Shown: positions 13,222-25,786 of the stretch, piece after piece
Position numbering within the stretch: the first letter of the stretch is position 1
How the letters are laid out: each line of letters opens with the position of its first letter
Source of the DNA: Ipomoea triloba
Taxonomy: Eukaryota; Streptophyta; Magnoliopsida; Solanales; Convolvulaceae
Assembly: GCF_003576645.1 (NCBI RefSeq)
Contig: NC_044929.1
Location: 19,968,033 to 20,032,032, forward strand
Direction: 5' to 3'
DNA: 64,000 nt
Translations under genes and position numbers: made by a program
The notes under the pieces: generated by a model
Told to the model about the DNA's origin: nothing
Databases searched by the model: none
Seen by the model: only the letters and a program-made list of their open reading frames with translations

Positions 13222-13865
13222 GGCTCTGTTTGGCAGAGCTTATTTAGGAGCTTATAGCTTATTTTAAGCTACTAATAAGCTATAAGTTCTGTTTGGTAAT
13301 GCTCTCAAAATAAGCTAGTATCTTAAAATAAGAGCTTATTTTGAAACGCTACTTGGGGTAGCTTTTAAAAATAAGCTAGTAGCTTTTTAACCTTTTTCCA
13401 TCTTTATCCTTATTATTTTAAATAAATGACATCCTTTAGCCTTCTCAATTAAAACCCTTTTGATATTTTCTTTTCATTATGTTTGGTTGTAATTTCAGTT
13501 TGATATTTATGTTTAATTTGAACATTAATTTTTGTATGAGCTAATCTTATGAATTATAATTTTTTTTTTACTTTATATATTTTCAAATATATGTTCTTAC
13601 TTTATATTTTTATTTAAATATATTGATTTCATTATTTTATATTTTAATATGTAAACAAACCTATTTAAATTTAAAATTATTTAAATTGTATGAAGATGCC
13701 CTTTTTAGTCTTTTTACATTTATCAGCTTATCAAAAAGCTAATTTTACCAAACACTTTTAAGCATAACAGCTCTTCAGATTTCAGCTTCGAGCTTATAGC
13801 TTTTCAGTTTTCAGCTACTTTTCAGCTTTCAGCTACCATTTCAGCTAAGTTTGCCAAACATAGCC
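13222..13865. mobile_element. MITE with GGCTxTGTTTGGCA ends (644 bp)
   Basis: Left end GGCTCTGTTTGGCAGAGCTT; right end in reverse complement GGCTATGTTTGGCAAACTTA. The interior is rich in AGCTTATTTT/AATAAGCT repeats near both ends, giving subterminal repetition as in hAT-type MITEs. No convincing 8-bp duplication was found, so the superfamily stays open. Confidence 0.6.
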
Positions 13866-16560
13866 TTTATATACTTAGCCTTATATGATGTCACCAATTT
13901 AGGCAAGCAACATCTTTTAAAGTTATTTTTGTTTTAATATTCATCCAAATCTAAACAGTGGTGGAATCTTTAATTTGATTCATTATTCCCTCTATAAAAT
14001 ATGAATTAATTGTCAAACCTGCCAGTAATGGATTTCCATATAAGTGAGCTTGACAGTTCAAACCCCAATAATTGATACGTGATATGATGTTTGGCTGTCT
14101 GCTGTGAAGCCTAGAAGCCACATTATTTGATTTATGAAAAAATCGGAATCACTATCTAAAGATATACTCAAAGTAAAACTCATATTGTGACCCTGATCTA
14201 TAAAGAATCTAGTAAATCATGCACCCTTAGTTATTTATAGTACCGTTTCGAAATTAAAAAGTCAATATGTAACTCTCATAAAAAATTAAAATTAAAACTT
14301 TATAATTACTAAGTTAACTGACTAATTTAGCTAGACTGGCCCAAACATTACTTTCACATACCAAACATTGTTACGCCAGAGAGAGAGATAGAGAAATAAT
14401 AAAAGAGCACTAACAAAAAACAATGTATGATGATGATGATAAGAGATATTTGACAGTGGAAGCATTGCATGCACTTAATCTGCTGATACATGGCAGCCAC
14501 TAACAAGAATTTATAAAGGCCTAAGGGATATGATATATCCGTGTAACACCTTCTTCCATGCTTGATAATTTGATATGTGAGCTGAGGGAGATCATATCCC
14601 ATCACAAGCAACACCAATGCTAAAATGATAAAGGCATTCATTTTTTTTTAATGTAAAAAAAATGACTAAATCGACTTGTAAGTGAAATTTACAGCACGTT
14701 TAGTTTATGAAATGAATTTTGTGAAAATATAAATGATATTTACAGCACATTTAGTTCGCAAAATGAATTCAGAGGAAATATGAATGCTATTTTATAAAGA
14801 AAGTAATAAAATATGAATTCTATTTCATTGTTTGGTTTGGTGAAATAATATAATTTAAAATTTGTATGACAATATTTGATTGGTTTAAGAAGTAGCTAGA
14901 ATATAATAAGCATTCAAAATAAATAAACACCATTTATTCGTATTAAACGTTATGTACACACAAAAAATAAAAGACTACTAAATCTACTAAATATAATAAG
15001 GTACATTGATAACTTGTACATTTTAATTTATTCATTGTACAATGATAAGACATTTCAAAAGTTATCGTCTTTTCCTTTTTACTTTTCAATTTATGTCCAT
15101 TAACTTTTTATTATTACTAACTTATTTATTGCAAAATATTTTCTTACCTTTTAAAACTAATAATAATAATAAGAGTTAATTCCATTTGTTGATAGAGGAC
15201 CACAAATGGTCATGCAAAAATAATATATACTAGCAAGAACTAAATGAGGATGTTCTGATAAAAAAAAAAAAAAGAACTAAAAGAGGACTGTCACCTCAAC
15301 AACAACAAAAACAAAAACACAACAACGATGGTGGGCACTTTGTTTTTTATATTATTATTATTATTATAACAATTAAATTAATGTGTCGTTCTCTTTTATT
15401 ATTCTTTTTTTTTTTAAAGCATTGTCTTCTCTTTCTTTAAATAAAACTTTATTTGCTATAGTACAAATTTTAATTTTTGTTTTTCAATCCAATGCAACAA
15501 TACCTAACACTCTATACATAGATCGATGTCCAAAATTATATTCTTTCAATTAAAATGTACATTTTATTACAAGTTTTTGAAAAAAAAATATTCGTTTTAT
15601 TACAAGTTGATCTACTAGGTTTTAGACAAAATTTATCTTTACTTTTATAATTTAAACGCAAAAATTTCATTATCTAATCAATCTTATAGAAAAAAATTAA
15701 TATTTTAAAATATAAATAAAAGTTTACGAAATGAATAATTCACATATAACGACAATTGAGAGTTTAATCATATACACAAGAAAAATTTGTGAATTTGTGG
15801 ATGCTATAACTTCATTATATAATTAATACCATATGGGTTTCTCTAAGTATAATGACTTTGCCAAATTTTGTCATAAACTTTTAAATTGACCACCTGTGGT
15901 CTTTCGACTTTCAAATTGTTATTCTAATGAGACATTGTGTTCTCTTTACTTAAATCAAACCTTATTTATTGTAGCACAAATTTTAATTTTCTATTCCAAA
16001 TCTATAGTACTTTAATTTTTTGAAAACCTATAGTACTTTAATTGAAATGTACATTTTATTACAAGTTGATCTACTATGTATGAGACAAAATTTCTCTATA
16101 CTTTAAAAATAATGAGAGTTTGGAAGATGAATGGTTCGTATATAACAATAATTCGGGTCTCAATCATATACACAAGAAAAACTTTTGAATGCGTATAATA
16201 CGGTATAACTTCATTGCATAACACTTTAATTACTTTTCGACAACATTAGTAAACCTATCATAATCATGTCAGTTTTAACAAAAGATAAGTTAAGTTTTAC
16301 TAACTCATCAATATCGTATTGAAAATACTTAATTTATTTTAATATGAAAATTAATAGCACAAAATTTTTATTCTTGATATAATAATTATCTACATCAATA
16401 ATACTCATCTTTACTACTACTATTATTACAAATTGAAAAATACTCATTTTAATTATATTGAAAATAATCATTTTTATTTTGTATTAATTAACTTTGAAAT
16501 TTAAAATTTGTACTAAGTACTCTGTATTTACTTATTTTAATTTTTATATTATTGAACATT
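13866..16560. other. AT-rich intergenic DNA, no gene recognised
   Basis: Contains a GATGATGAT run (14428-14440) and poly(A)/(T) tracts. The text at 15430-15790 recurs diverged at 15930-16200 (GTACATTTTATTACAAGTT and TCATATACACAAGAAAAA), so about 350 bp was duplicated in tandem and then decayed. The 95-codon minus-strand ORF at 14354-14641 begins with a hydrophobic stretch but resembles no family I know. Confidence 0.45.
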
Positions 16561-16593
16561 AATTTAATCGCGCAATGCACACATTATAACTAG
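16561..16593 (+). mobile_element. Helitron-like 3' terminus fragment
   Basis: A GCGCAATGCAC hairpin-like motif is followed 9 bp later by CTAG and a T, the arrangement of plant Helitron 3' ends (short GC hairpin, CTRR, then host T). No matching 5' end was identified. Confidence 0.4.
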
Positions 16594-16646
16594 TATATAT
16601 AATAAAATTAAGCAAAAATTTGTGTAAAACTATCTCACATGTCTAG

Positions 16647-16727
16647 ATCCGTGAGACATGTCGAATCTTTGATTAATGAGGTCAAAGATCCGACCTGTTA
16701 ATCAAAGATTTGACATGTCTCACGGAT
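16647..16727. repeat. Near-perfect 30-bp inverted repeat with 21-bp loop
   Basis: The left arm 16647-16676 and right arm 16698-16727 are reverse complements with one mismatch. The arms contain GTGAGACATGTC and match in style the GTCTCAC-type ends at 2573-3040, so this is most likely a compact MITE derivative. It could also be transcribed as a small hairpin RNA. Confidence 0.6.
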
Positions 16728-16782
16728 TAAGACCCGACAAGTCCATAAAATATAAGCATGTATGTAAAAGCTTTTTTTAGTA

Positions 16783-18200
16783 CTAGTATTTTTGCCCGTG
16801 CGTTGCACAGAATGGATTTTGTAAGTGTTACATTTGTACACGTTTTTGGACCTTCTATTTGTTGGCTTAATTAATGTCAAAAATCTTAGGTTGAGTCAAA
16901 TAGGTTGTTAGTAAGTCAAACTGTATCAGCACTAGATCAGTTCTCTGTCTGCTCTGGATCTGTGTTCTGCCTGCTCTGGATCAGTGCCTGTCTTTGATTA
17001 ATTCAAATTAAATCAAGTCACCTTGATCCACGTTTTATGGGTTGATTTACTCTACTGGACAAAGCTTGAATTGAGGGATTAACAGCACCTGGAGTTGAGG
17101 ATATTTAGTTGGTTCACTAGCTATATAAAGAGCTCCAGGACTTGGTTCTCATTACCGATTTGATCACTTTATTATTCCAAAATTTACAAGAGAACTCTAT
17201 ACAGGTTACTTACATTTCTTCACGTGTTCTTATCAGCTTGGTTGCTTATTTGAAGGTTCGGTCGTGTTGGTGAACCTGGATGACACGCACAATGTCAGCT
17301 TGAAGATGATGAAGGCTTAGCTAGGAGTACTTTTTGTAACCATTAGTGTAGGATGGTTGTTGTGTGACTCCTTGTAACCCTTTGTGATCATCTAGTGGAT
17401 TGGGCTGACGTGAAGTGCCCCGCAGACGTAGGATTGGGCTGCGGTGTCTGGTTCCTTTTTATTGCTTTATTGTTTTATGCTTTATTTATCTGTTTCTAAG
17501 TGATTAATGTTTTCAGATAAATAATTCTCTTTAAAAATAAAGTAGGAACCTTAAGTTTTTATTGTACATTCAAGACTCACAATACAATTTCAGATTTGTT
17601 ATAATATTTTAAGAATATTTGGATCGATATACAATTATAACATTGAATATTATATAGCGTAATTGATTAAATTGGTTGGATCGATTACGTTTTTCTGATA
17701 TTTTCCTTACTTGAATTAGAGCAAATAATTGTCCAATTACTCGTGCGATGCACGGAGAAATTTTTTTATTATATATTTAGATAATAAAAATAAAGATAAA
17801 ATTATAAAAAAATTCTAATATTGAACATGTACATTTATTTGATTATAAGATTAGTGCAAAAGTATTGCTCAATTAAATTATTAATATATGACTTGTTTGT
17901 CTACAATCTTAAAAAGATCGATATGTAATATGACTTATGTAATAATATAAGAAATAATTTAATTATAATTATTATAAAAATAAATTCAACGACCAATGTT
18001 TACCTTAATTACAATAACTATTATTAGTCAATTACACTGATATATGTGCAATTATACTTTTATACCTTAAGTATATTCATTTTCACCGTATCACATTTAG
18101 TTTTTTCTTCCCCCTCCATATTTGAATGAATTAATTGTAATTATTATAAAAAAAAAATTTAACAACCCATGTTTAATTAATTAATAGTAGTATAGCTATA
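16783..18200 (-). mobile_element. Helitron, 3' portion, interrupted by a solo LTR
   Basis: On the minus strand the element ends GTGCAACGCAC hairpin, then AAAATACTAG (CTAG at 16783-16786) and a host T. Its body (17593-18200) is the reverse complement of the 3' part of the Helitron at 37968-40559, including the segment with a second GTGC-like hairpin near 17743-17760. The two copies are in opposite orientation. The 5' end was not found, so the upstream limit is approximate. A 773-bp solo LTR lies inside, close to the 3' end. Confidence 0.7.
16820..17592 (+). mobile_element. Solo LTR (773 bp) with 5-bp target duplication
   Basis: The unit starts TGTAAGTGTTACA and ends ACAATTTCA (TG...CA) and is flanked by a GATTT duplication (16815-16819 and 17593-17597). 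The uninterrupted target is seen in the sister Helitron near 40527-40535, which proves the insertion. Inside is a clear promoter, CTATATAAAG near 17121-17132, followed by a leader-like segment. Only one LTR and no internal domain remain, so this is a recombined (solo) LTR, orientation taken from the TATA box. Confidence 0.85.
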
Positions 18201-18339
18201 GAAATATATTAAAGAAAAGTTATTCTTAAGAACTCATAAAATAATTATTAAGTATCAAAAATAAAAACTACTACTATAATTATGGGGGAAATTTGCAATT
18301 AATTCTATTGTAAAATACTCTCTATACGCTTAACTAGGA

Positions 18340-18550
18340 CCATAGTAGGGGCAACCCTAGTTGAATTAGTTAGACAATTAGTTTCGTAATCAGAGGTTTC
18401 AAGTTCAACTGTCCATTGGAACTATTCATTAGCTTTCTTGGTTTGAGTCAATCAGCTATAAGTAACGTACATTAGTTTACTTGCTTATGATCCTTTGTTG
18501 GCTAGGGTTATAAGACAAGCTTCATTCAAAGCATTCTTTCGGACAGGAGA
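18340..18550 (+). mobile_element. SINE family B copy
   Basis: Contains a tRNA-like head with a B-box-like GTTTCAAGTTCAACTG, then GGTTTGAGTCAATCAGCTAT and the tail GTTGGCTAGGGTTATAAGAC, all shared with the copy at 26262-26445 (which reads CCGGCTAGGGTCACAGGGCG at the tail). It ends close to an A run at 18549-18558. Confidence 0.55.
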
Positions 18551-18785
18551 AAAAAAAAACCACCATCAGATGTGTGCCACACAATAAGTTAGCTAACTTA
18601 TTGTAAAAGTCTAGAAGAATTAAAATTATTGTGGGGTTGGAGCTTCAAAAAGAATCTAACATTATGACGTGGAAGTCACCATTTGATGGGCAACCCACTT
18701 GGAATTTCATATCAATCCCAATATTACACTAGGAAAAATGTTATTTTTCTATAATAATTTTTTTTAATTGATCATCAATAAAATA

Positions 18786-19055
18786 CTCCATCAATCTCAT
18801 TTTATTTGTCTGGTTCGGTTAATGATGCTTGACTGAAATTATTTTAAATTCAATTTGTCATAATATTAAGTTTAATATTAGTATAATATTAGTATATAAA
18901 ATTTATATATTTAGAAATTATATTAAAAGTACTATTAAACACAAAAAGAAAAAAATTAAAAATAATTAAAAATTACTAAAGAAAATAAGTAATGAAGAAC
19001 GAGTTAGTTTGATCAATGAATAGTAAGTATGATAAACAAAATGGGACAGAAGGAG
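18786..19055. mobile_element. Stowaway MITE, copy 2 (same family as 5312-5569)
   Basis: Ends CTCCATCAATCTCATTTTAT and, inverted, CTCCTTCTGTCCCATTTTGT, flanked by TA (18784-18785 and 19056-19057). Interior text such as GGTTCGGTTAATGATGCTTG and AATGAATAGTAAGTA matches the 5312-5569 copy, so both belong to one family. Confidence 0.85.
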
Positions 19056-19289
19056 TAATTAATTATATCACAACTTAATAAAAAATTATGTGATAATTAA
19101 AATAAAAATATTATATAGTAATACACTTTAAAATAGAAACTAAATATTAAAAAATAATTTTAATAAGAAAATATAGCATAGCTCTTACACTATAGGCATA
19201 AATGAAAAGTCTTGGACCATTTGCTTCAATTTCAAACATGTATATGTGTAAAACATCAATATAAATAGCGAGGCCTTTGCTAATATTTC

Positions 19290-19780
19290 TGATGAAAATA
19301 TTGAAAACGGTCAAAGAATAGGGACTCGTGGTCGAGAGTCCAGTGTCCGGGGCCTAAGAAAAAGGCCCGGTGACCCCATATGGAGGGTCCAACAACCCAA
19401 GGAAAGGGACCCCGATGAGGTCATGAGGGTACCTTATGCCTAGACCTAGGGCCTGGTCAGCCCTGGACAATCACCGTTCCACCTCGGAACCCTTTTTAAG
19501 ATAGGCAGATTTGGCCCAACTCCGCAGTCCATCGTACGGGCTTTGATCCGGTTTTGTGGCTCACCATGGAATTAGCTAAATTAGTTGGATTCTTCTTGCA
19601 TAAATAACTTATATCCTAATTTAGACAAATCATGCTACATTCCTACAAACTCCGTGTAGTATTCTTACATTAATCCAATCAATATTATTACTACAATTAT
19701 CACTTTTTTACTATTTTATCCCTTTAATTTGTGCAAGCTTAGTTGATCTGTATAAGGCGAGGTCAATTAGTTTACTTATG
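19290..19780 (+). mobile_element. Gypsy-type solo LTR, related to the LTR at 25787
   Basis: Aligns along its length with 25787-26197: both open TGATGxAAATATT, share GGCTCACCATG followed by TTAGC, and end in AT-rich text with ATTATTxC and AATCC blocks. The GC-rich 5' half (19320-19560) is typical of gypsy LTRs. No primer-binding site or gag follows, so it appears solitary. The 3' limit is approximate and no target duplication was secured. Confidence 0.55.
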
Positions 19781-22700
19781 GTTAGAAATGAAAATGATAT
19801 TTACACTTGTAATTGGCACTCAAACTTTTATAGTTACTTATGGTTAGAAATGAAAATGATAGTTACTGACCATCAATAGTTGGAAACGAAAAAAAAAAAA
19901 TCATGTAGGTAAATTTTCTAGCAACCATAATTAAACCATGTTCCCCATCTAAACTAAAAGTCTATATTGATAGTTGAAGTGCATATTTATGTTTATATAT
20001 TATATGCTCAGCATGTCTCCTAATGTTTCAGGGCCGGTTACTTTTGAAGGGCTCCAAAGTCCAAACAACAAGTACGTGACGCGAAGATTCAAACCCATAA
20101 CTTTTGGCATGGAATTGACACTAATACCAAATTGAAGCATGTATTTCATCTCAATTAAAAATCTAAGCAAATACTTGGACTACACATTTATATTTATATA
20201 TTATATGTTGAACAACCATATCCATCCAACTATGTTTTACCAAAATTGTCTGAGTTTTTGTTGACTTACCTGAAGGTCACAAGTTTGATTCTTATAAATA
20301 TCCCCTTAGTCGAAGTTCATCACATGTGATATTTCTAATGTGTTTATCTCTCTTATGTGAATGGTAAACTACTATATAAGAAATGACTTAACTTAATACA
20401 TATTTTTAAATAATGACTATAAATTTATCTAGTGACCCAAAAGTAGCCCTGCCTATTCCTAGTTTCCACGCACTGCCCCTTAATAAACATCACTAGCCAA
20501 ATTGGGTATGATATTAATTTATACCATACTATTTATGATAGTGTATTGATCTGTTCCTAGAGAAACACAACACAGTAGTGACAACTAGTGGTGTAGAAAT
20601 CAAGATTAAACTTATTTGTTTATTTGGTGTTACATCCTTAATTTATTGTTTCTTGGGTGTACAGTTCACACCATTATGATTCAACCTGTGGTGGTAGGGA
20701 AGAGGGTTGTCTTATCAAAAAGTTATATAGAAACTAACAAAGATCCCAAAATTTTCTTTTTCTTCTTTTTTAATATTTTATTTTTCCTGAAGTGAATGAA
20801 GGCAGTGCATGTTTGTTTTATAATATATATGAGGAGAGTTTTTTCTGTTACTGTGTTTGTTTTCATATGTGTACAGCAAAGGTAGATTTAAACTTATAAT
20901 TATTTACTAAACTAAAGTAGTTTTTGTCATTTTAACACTTCGTCATGTTATATATATTCGTGTTTTACTCGTGCAACACTTGAAATTTTTTTGTTATTAT
21001 GAACTTAAATAAATAAATTAAAAAAATTAGAAAAAAATATGAAAAGATATTATAATATATAATATATAATAATATAGTTGGCCTCTCATATATTTGGTCA
21101 AGTATTTATTTTCATAGTATAAAAAATTAAAATTAAAAATTTGTACAGTTAATATAGTCTCTAATCATGTACATATTTTATATTTAGATAAATTTATAGA
21201 GAAATTTTACATATTTATTCATAATTGTATTTCATATGTATTATAATTCTTACAATATGAATAATAACTAAGAGAATTATATTTATAAATTAAAAATAAA
21301 ACAGATGGAAATTTTAAATTTTGTATGAGTAAATTTAAACACTAATAGGACGATTTTTTCTTATATGATGGTATAATACATTGTATATGTACATAATATT
21401 TATTAATATGTATTTAGACAAATTTTATAACATAATTTCCTTAATTACAATTTATATTATTAGATTTATAATTAAAATAAATAAATTTAGAAATTAACAA
21501 AATCAGTATTTAAATTTTGTATTATTAATATAGTGAATAAGTATATGTATGTATTTAAGAAAATGTCTAAATAATTATGATCCCAAATTTAGTTAATTTT
21601 ATAATTTCATTTCCTTAGAATTATATTTTATACTTTATTAATTATAATTAGGGAATTACATTTCAATTAAAAGAATTTAATTTTTAAATTTGTATGGATT
21701 AATGTAGTGCCTAACTATATTTATGAATTTTTAATTAAGAGTATGATCCAATTTAAGTAAATCTAAAAATAAATTTTATTAATGAGTAATCATGTAGCAA
21801 TTAATTAATGTGTATAATAATAGCAGTAATCACTATTCTATATAAGAAAAAAGTGTACATATTTTTCATATTGTACAAAATATTATAATATAATGTATGC
21901 CTACCTAAATGGATAGAAATAAACATTGATAATAGTTTTTTTTTTATTATATAAATATATAGATAAATATCATATCGTTTTTTTTTCTTGCATAAAAGAC
22001 CTTATTATTTTAAAATTTTGCATTGATAATTTGATATCCGAGTTTTGTTTCACAGTCCACTTTAGTGATATTTTAAAGTATTGGTTGTTATCATAAATAG
22101 TAAATAGATTTTAGAAAATCCTTAGTTTTGTTTCTAAATATTTTCTAACCATTAAACGTAGTATAATTAATCAAAGCCAATCTAGATCACCATTTAAAGG
22201 GAAAATAGCACTTTAGGCCCCTAAATTATTTCACTTTAAAAAATTTAATCCTTGTAAAGTTAATTTAAAAAAAATTAGTCCAACCAATTATGATACGTTA
22301 GGCGGCCGGTCGGCGCTTAGTGCTTATTAGGCTCCAATTAATCGACACTTAGACAGGATTTTTAGAACTGCATACACATAGATTCATACCAACACTAATG
22401 TCTCATTCCAAAGATAACATTCTAAAATTTTACATACACATACTGACAAGTTGTGGTTGTTGTCTTATTGATTATCATTGGTGTGGCTCAATATGGTTAA
22501 AAAGATAGTGGGGAATTAATTAATGGACTAAAATTCAAGAATACCAAATATAATAGTATTAAAATTGATCAAAAGAAAATCAACATTTAATCTGGGCACT
22601 AAAAGTGATTAAGACATTACAGTTATGTATTCATGTTGGCCACTTTCTGTTTTGGTCGGAATATTTTATTGCATCCCTGCTAGGGGATTACATTAAATTC

Positions 22701-23399
22701 TAGGGGACGAGCGACCATATTTCCATTTATTTATTTGTATATTTCTTTTTTATTTTTTTTGGATTACGAGGTAAATAATCATCACAATATGAGAATATGT
22801 ACCAGATAAATTTCACTCCTGCACTGTGTAAATCGTATTAGAAAGATTTTATACAATGAGTTCGACAGAGATGACACGGACAAAAATTAACTCATGATTA
22901 GATTAAATTAAAGGAGATCATTTTTAATTAAGATTATTCTTGTATGCTTAGATTTGCCCAGATCAATAAGCATTAGCATGAGTGTTATAGGTTTGATATA
23001 TTTAAATTTAAAAATGTTTTATTTTTCTACTAAAGTTAGATTATAATATGATAATAGAATTCATTATATTTATTGGCTACTAATCCTTTGCGAGTTATTA
23101 TAAAATAGAAAAGTTTAGATACTATAATTTTGTTATTTTAGAATAATAATTTGTGAGTATAAATTTATTTTAAAATGCTGGAATGCTACAAATAAGTTGG
23201 TTAATTATGTTCAAATAATTTTTAATTAAATTTAACCTATAACAAATAATTATAATTATTTAAATATATATTTTATTATTATTAAAGTAGGGATTGCAAT
23301 AGATAATTAGATAAGATGAAATAAGAGTACCCAGTCCAATTATCCCGAAGGCATAAACAAATCTACTAATCGAAGAAGGTTGACCCAACAATCCTTTGA
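19781..23399. other. AT-rich intergenic DNA, no gene recognised
   Basis: Very AT-rich, especially 20930-22150. A motif TTTTACTCGTGCAACAC near 20963-20979 resembles Helitron 3' hairpin text on the minus strand, and repeated 'aatatataataatata' runs suggest old Helitron or LTR debris. No ORF beyond 60 codons shows a family motif. Confidence 0.4.
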
Positions 23400-24050
23400 A
23401 GTCAAACTAAGGCGTGGCGTTTCGGGATTCGATTTGGGTTTTGCGTTTCGATTTCAGTTTTTTGGTTTTAAAAAAATTAAATCATTCGGTTTAACATTAA
23501 AGATCGGTTCGGTTTAAGTCCCCAAATTTCAACATTTCCTAATTTTCCAAACATACTATCACATAATCCATATCCAAAATCTAAGCATTATATAACAAAA
23601 TAGCAATTCAAAATCCAAACATACTACTAAGTACTAATTGTGATGTAAAGAACAATATAATTGCGGTAAACAACAAAAGTGCAAAGTAGAGAACAAGTTA
23701 TAAAGAAATCAAATAAAAAATTTAAGAGAGATACCAGTGAGAATAGGACTTGAACGACGGAGCAAGCATCAAGGGACATAGATTTACTTCTTTATTATTA
23801 TTGTTATTGTTGTTGTTGTTGTTGTTGTTATTATTATTGTTGTTGTTGTTATTGTTATTAAAATCTAATAGTATTCGGTTCATATCGGTTTTTACTAATT
23901 AAACTGTTCGGTTTGGTTTTGTTTTTAACCGAACCGTTCGACTTGCAAGAATCTCGAACCATTCGGGTTTTCGGTATGCTACTAGTTCGGTTTGGTACGG
24001 TTCGATTTGGTTCAGTCCAGATAAATAGATCAAATTGCCCACCCCTAAGT
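23400..24050. repeat. CGGTTTGGTTCGG-rich repetitive element
   Basis: Both flanks carry strings of GGTTCGGTTT/ACCGAACCG in opposing orientation (23405-23520 and 23870-24020), a dispersed low-complexity repeat seen in many dicot genomes. Trinucleotide runs (GTT/ATT) occupy 23795-23862. The ORFs here are low-complexity (Asn-Arg-Thr-Pro repeats) and not genes. Confidence 0.5.
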
Positions 24051-24276
24051 CGAACTCGATAAAAGAACAAAACAAAAACAAAACAAAACAAAAAAAAAAA
24101 AACAAACAAACAAAGAAAACAGAAAACTCTTTGCATAAAGCAATCACTCTCTCAATCCTTCAAATATTCGCCAAGTACCTTGCGGAGCTGTGGTTTGAAT
24201 GTTTGATGATATCGGTGTGGCTATTCTAAATGAAAGGTTATAGATTCGAGTCTCGGTAAATGTATACTGCACAAAA

Positions 24277-24394
24277 ATCTGTTTATAATTACTTTCTCAA
24301 CCTACTGAAGCACAAAAAGTCAACAAGTCACCTTCACTAAGGTTCAAACCCACTCTCCTATTGTAAATTGGGTGCCACTAGACCACAAGATCTT
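24277..24394 (-). mobile_element. SINE family A copy with intact tRNA-like head
   Basis: On the minus strand: an A box within GTGGTCTAGTGGCAC, a B box within GGGTTTGAACCTT, then the family body CTTCAGTAGGTTGAGAAAGT. This copy supplies the 5' tRNA-derived promoter that the other copies (30460-30580, 46320-46464) show only in part, so it defines the family. Confidence 0.65.
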
Positions 24395-24644
24395 TGGCAG
24401 ACTTCCTTATAAATTTAAAAAATAAAAAAATAAAAATATTAGATTGCATCATGTGAGTTGTGACGAAGGATTTTTAAGAGCTAATTAGATGCTCACATGT
24501 TATAATCTGGGCCCTTGGGAGACAGATTTTCATTCTGATATGGACCATTCTTGTATATACTTTAGACCCATATGAATTCTGTGAAACTTACAATATAATA
24601 GCAACTTGGTGTAGTCCAGGCCCAAAGCTTTATATTTGGGTTGT

Positions 24645-25236
24645 TATGCCGTGGACCCAGGTCCACCTGTGGACCTGGGTCTACATTCACATACACTATA
24701 TTCTACATTCACAATTTGTAAACTCCACATTCACACATTATAGGATTATATGTTTAGTAACTATACTCTACATTCACATACACTATACTCTACATTCACA
24801 ATTTGTAAACTCCACATTCACACATTCAAAATTCTATATTCACAGGTCCTATACTCCACATTCACAACTTGAGAACTCTACATTCACACATTACAGGGCT
24901 ACAAGTTGCTAGAACTTCTTAACTCTATTACAGATTCACACATGCATAACTCTACATTCACGATTTCTATACTCTATATTTACAAATTGAAACCTCTACA
25001 TTCACACATTTCTAGGCAACTCTACATTCACACAATCATAAATCTACATTCACGATTTCTATACTCTACATTCACACTTTGAAACCTCTACATTCACACA
25101 TTTTTGGACAACTCTATATTCAGCAATATGTTTACTAATTAAAAAAATAAAAAAAATAAAAAAAAAAGACAAAAACGACGTAGTTTTGGACCCAGGTCCA
25201 CCCTTGCAAGGTGGACCTGGGTCCACAGCATAATTT
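24645..25236. mobile_element. Satellite-filled foldback element, copy 2
   Basis: Each end is itself a hairpin and the two ends are inverted copies: left TTATGCCGTGGACCCAGGTC, right in reverse complement TTATGCTGTGGACCCAGGTC. Between them lie more than 15 degenerate units of the form ACTCTACATTCACA (24690-25125). An AAACGACGT motif (25174-25182) adjoins the right hairpin, as in the element at 11449-11830. No coding capacity. Confidence 0.75.
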
Positions 25237-25299
25237 GCCTTTATATTTTTGTGTCATAATTTCTATGTCAGCTATTTCATTATTCATTCACTAAACTAT

Positions 25300-25385
25300 C
25301 AATTTTTTTTTTTGAATACTACTAACTCTATTACAATGCAGTATCTGTTCATAACTACTTTCACTAAACTATCATTTCTTATAAA
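25300..25385 (-). mobile_element. SINE family A, 3' fragment
   Basis: On the minus strand it reads GAAAGTAGTTATGAACAGAT, then ACTGCATTGTAATAGAGTTA, then GTAGTATTC followed by A9, the same 3' end and tail as the copy at 46320-46464. The 5' head is lost. Confidence 0.65.
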
Positions 25386-25786
25386 ATAATTGCAACTATC
25401 ATGGGGTTGGATTTTCGTCGTGTTGAAATTGAATGTTATGCCGTGAGGATCCTTTGCAAATATGTAAGGATTATCAGTGGAAACTAAACTTGGTCTACAT
25501 CTCTAAAAAGTATATATAATCGAATAGCTGATCTCCTTGTGAGTGCATCACTCCAATACTCTCAAGGCATAATGGTGCTTGTTGGTCCTTGGGGTTGTCT
25601 TCAATATGTTCTTTTTGAAGACGTGTAAGGATGATGCTTTGTTGAGGTGTCCCCTTCTTAATGTTTCAAATAAATAAATAAATAAATCTCACAAATAAAA
25701 AATCATACCTAAATCACTTTCCCAATTAATAAAATTTCTAAAGTAAATTAAGTTTGATGGAGATGGTTTTCAAAAAAAAAAAAGTT

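Noticed and set aside
14354..14641. 95-codon minus-strand ORF with a hydrophobic start, possible secreted peptide
   Set aside because: No family motif, later part is Ile/Leu-rich low complexity encoded by a GAT repeat, and no splice structure supports it.
23858..24229. Asn/Arg/Pro/Thr-repeat ORFs on both strands
   Set aside because: They are translations of GGTTCGGTTT repeats and A-rich tracts, not proteins.
24690..25125. Short regularly spaced repeats resembling a CRISPR array
   Set aside because: Units are about 14 bp, contiguous and degenerate, in a plant nuclear repeat; no spacer pattern exists.
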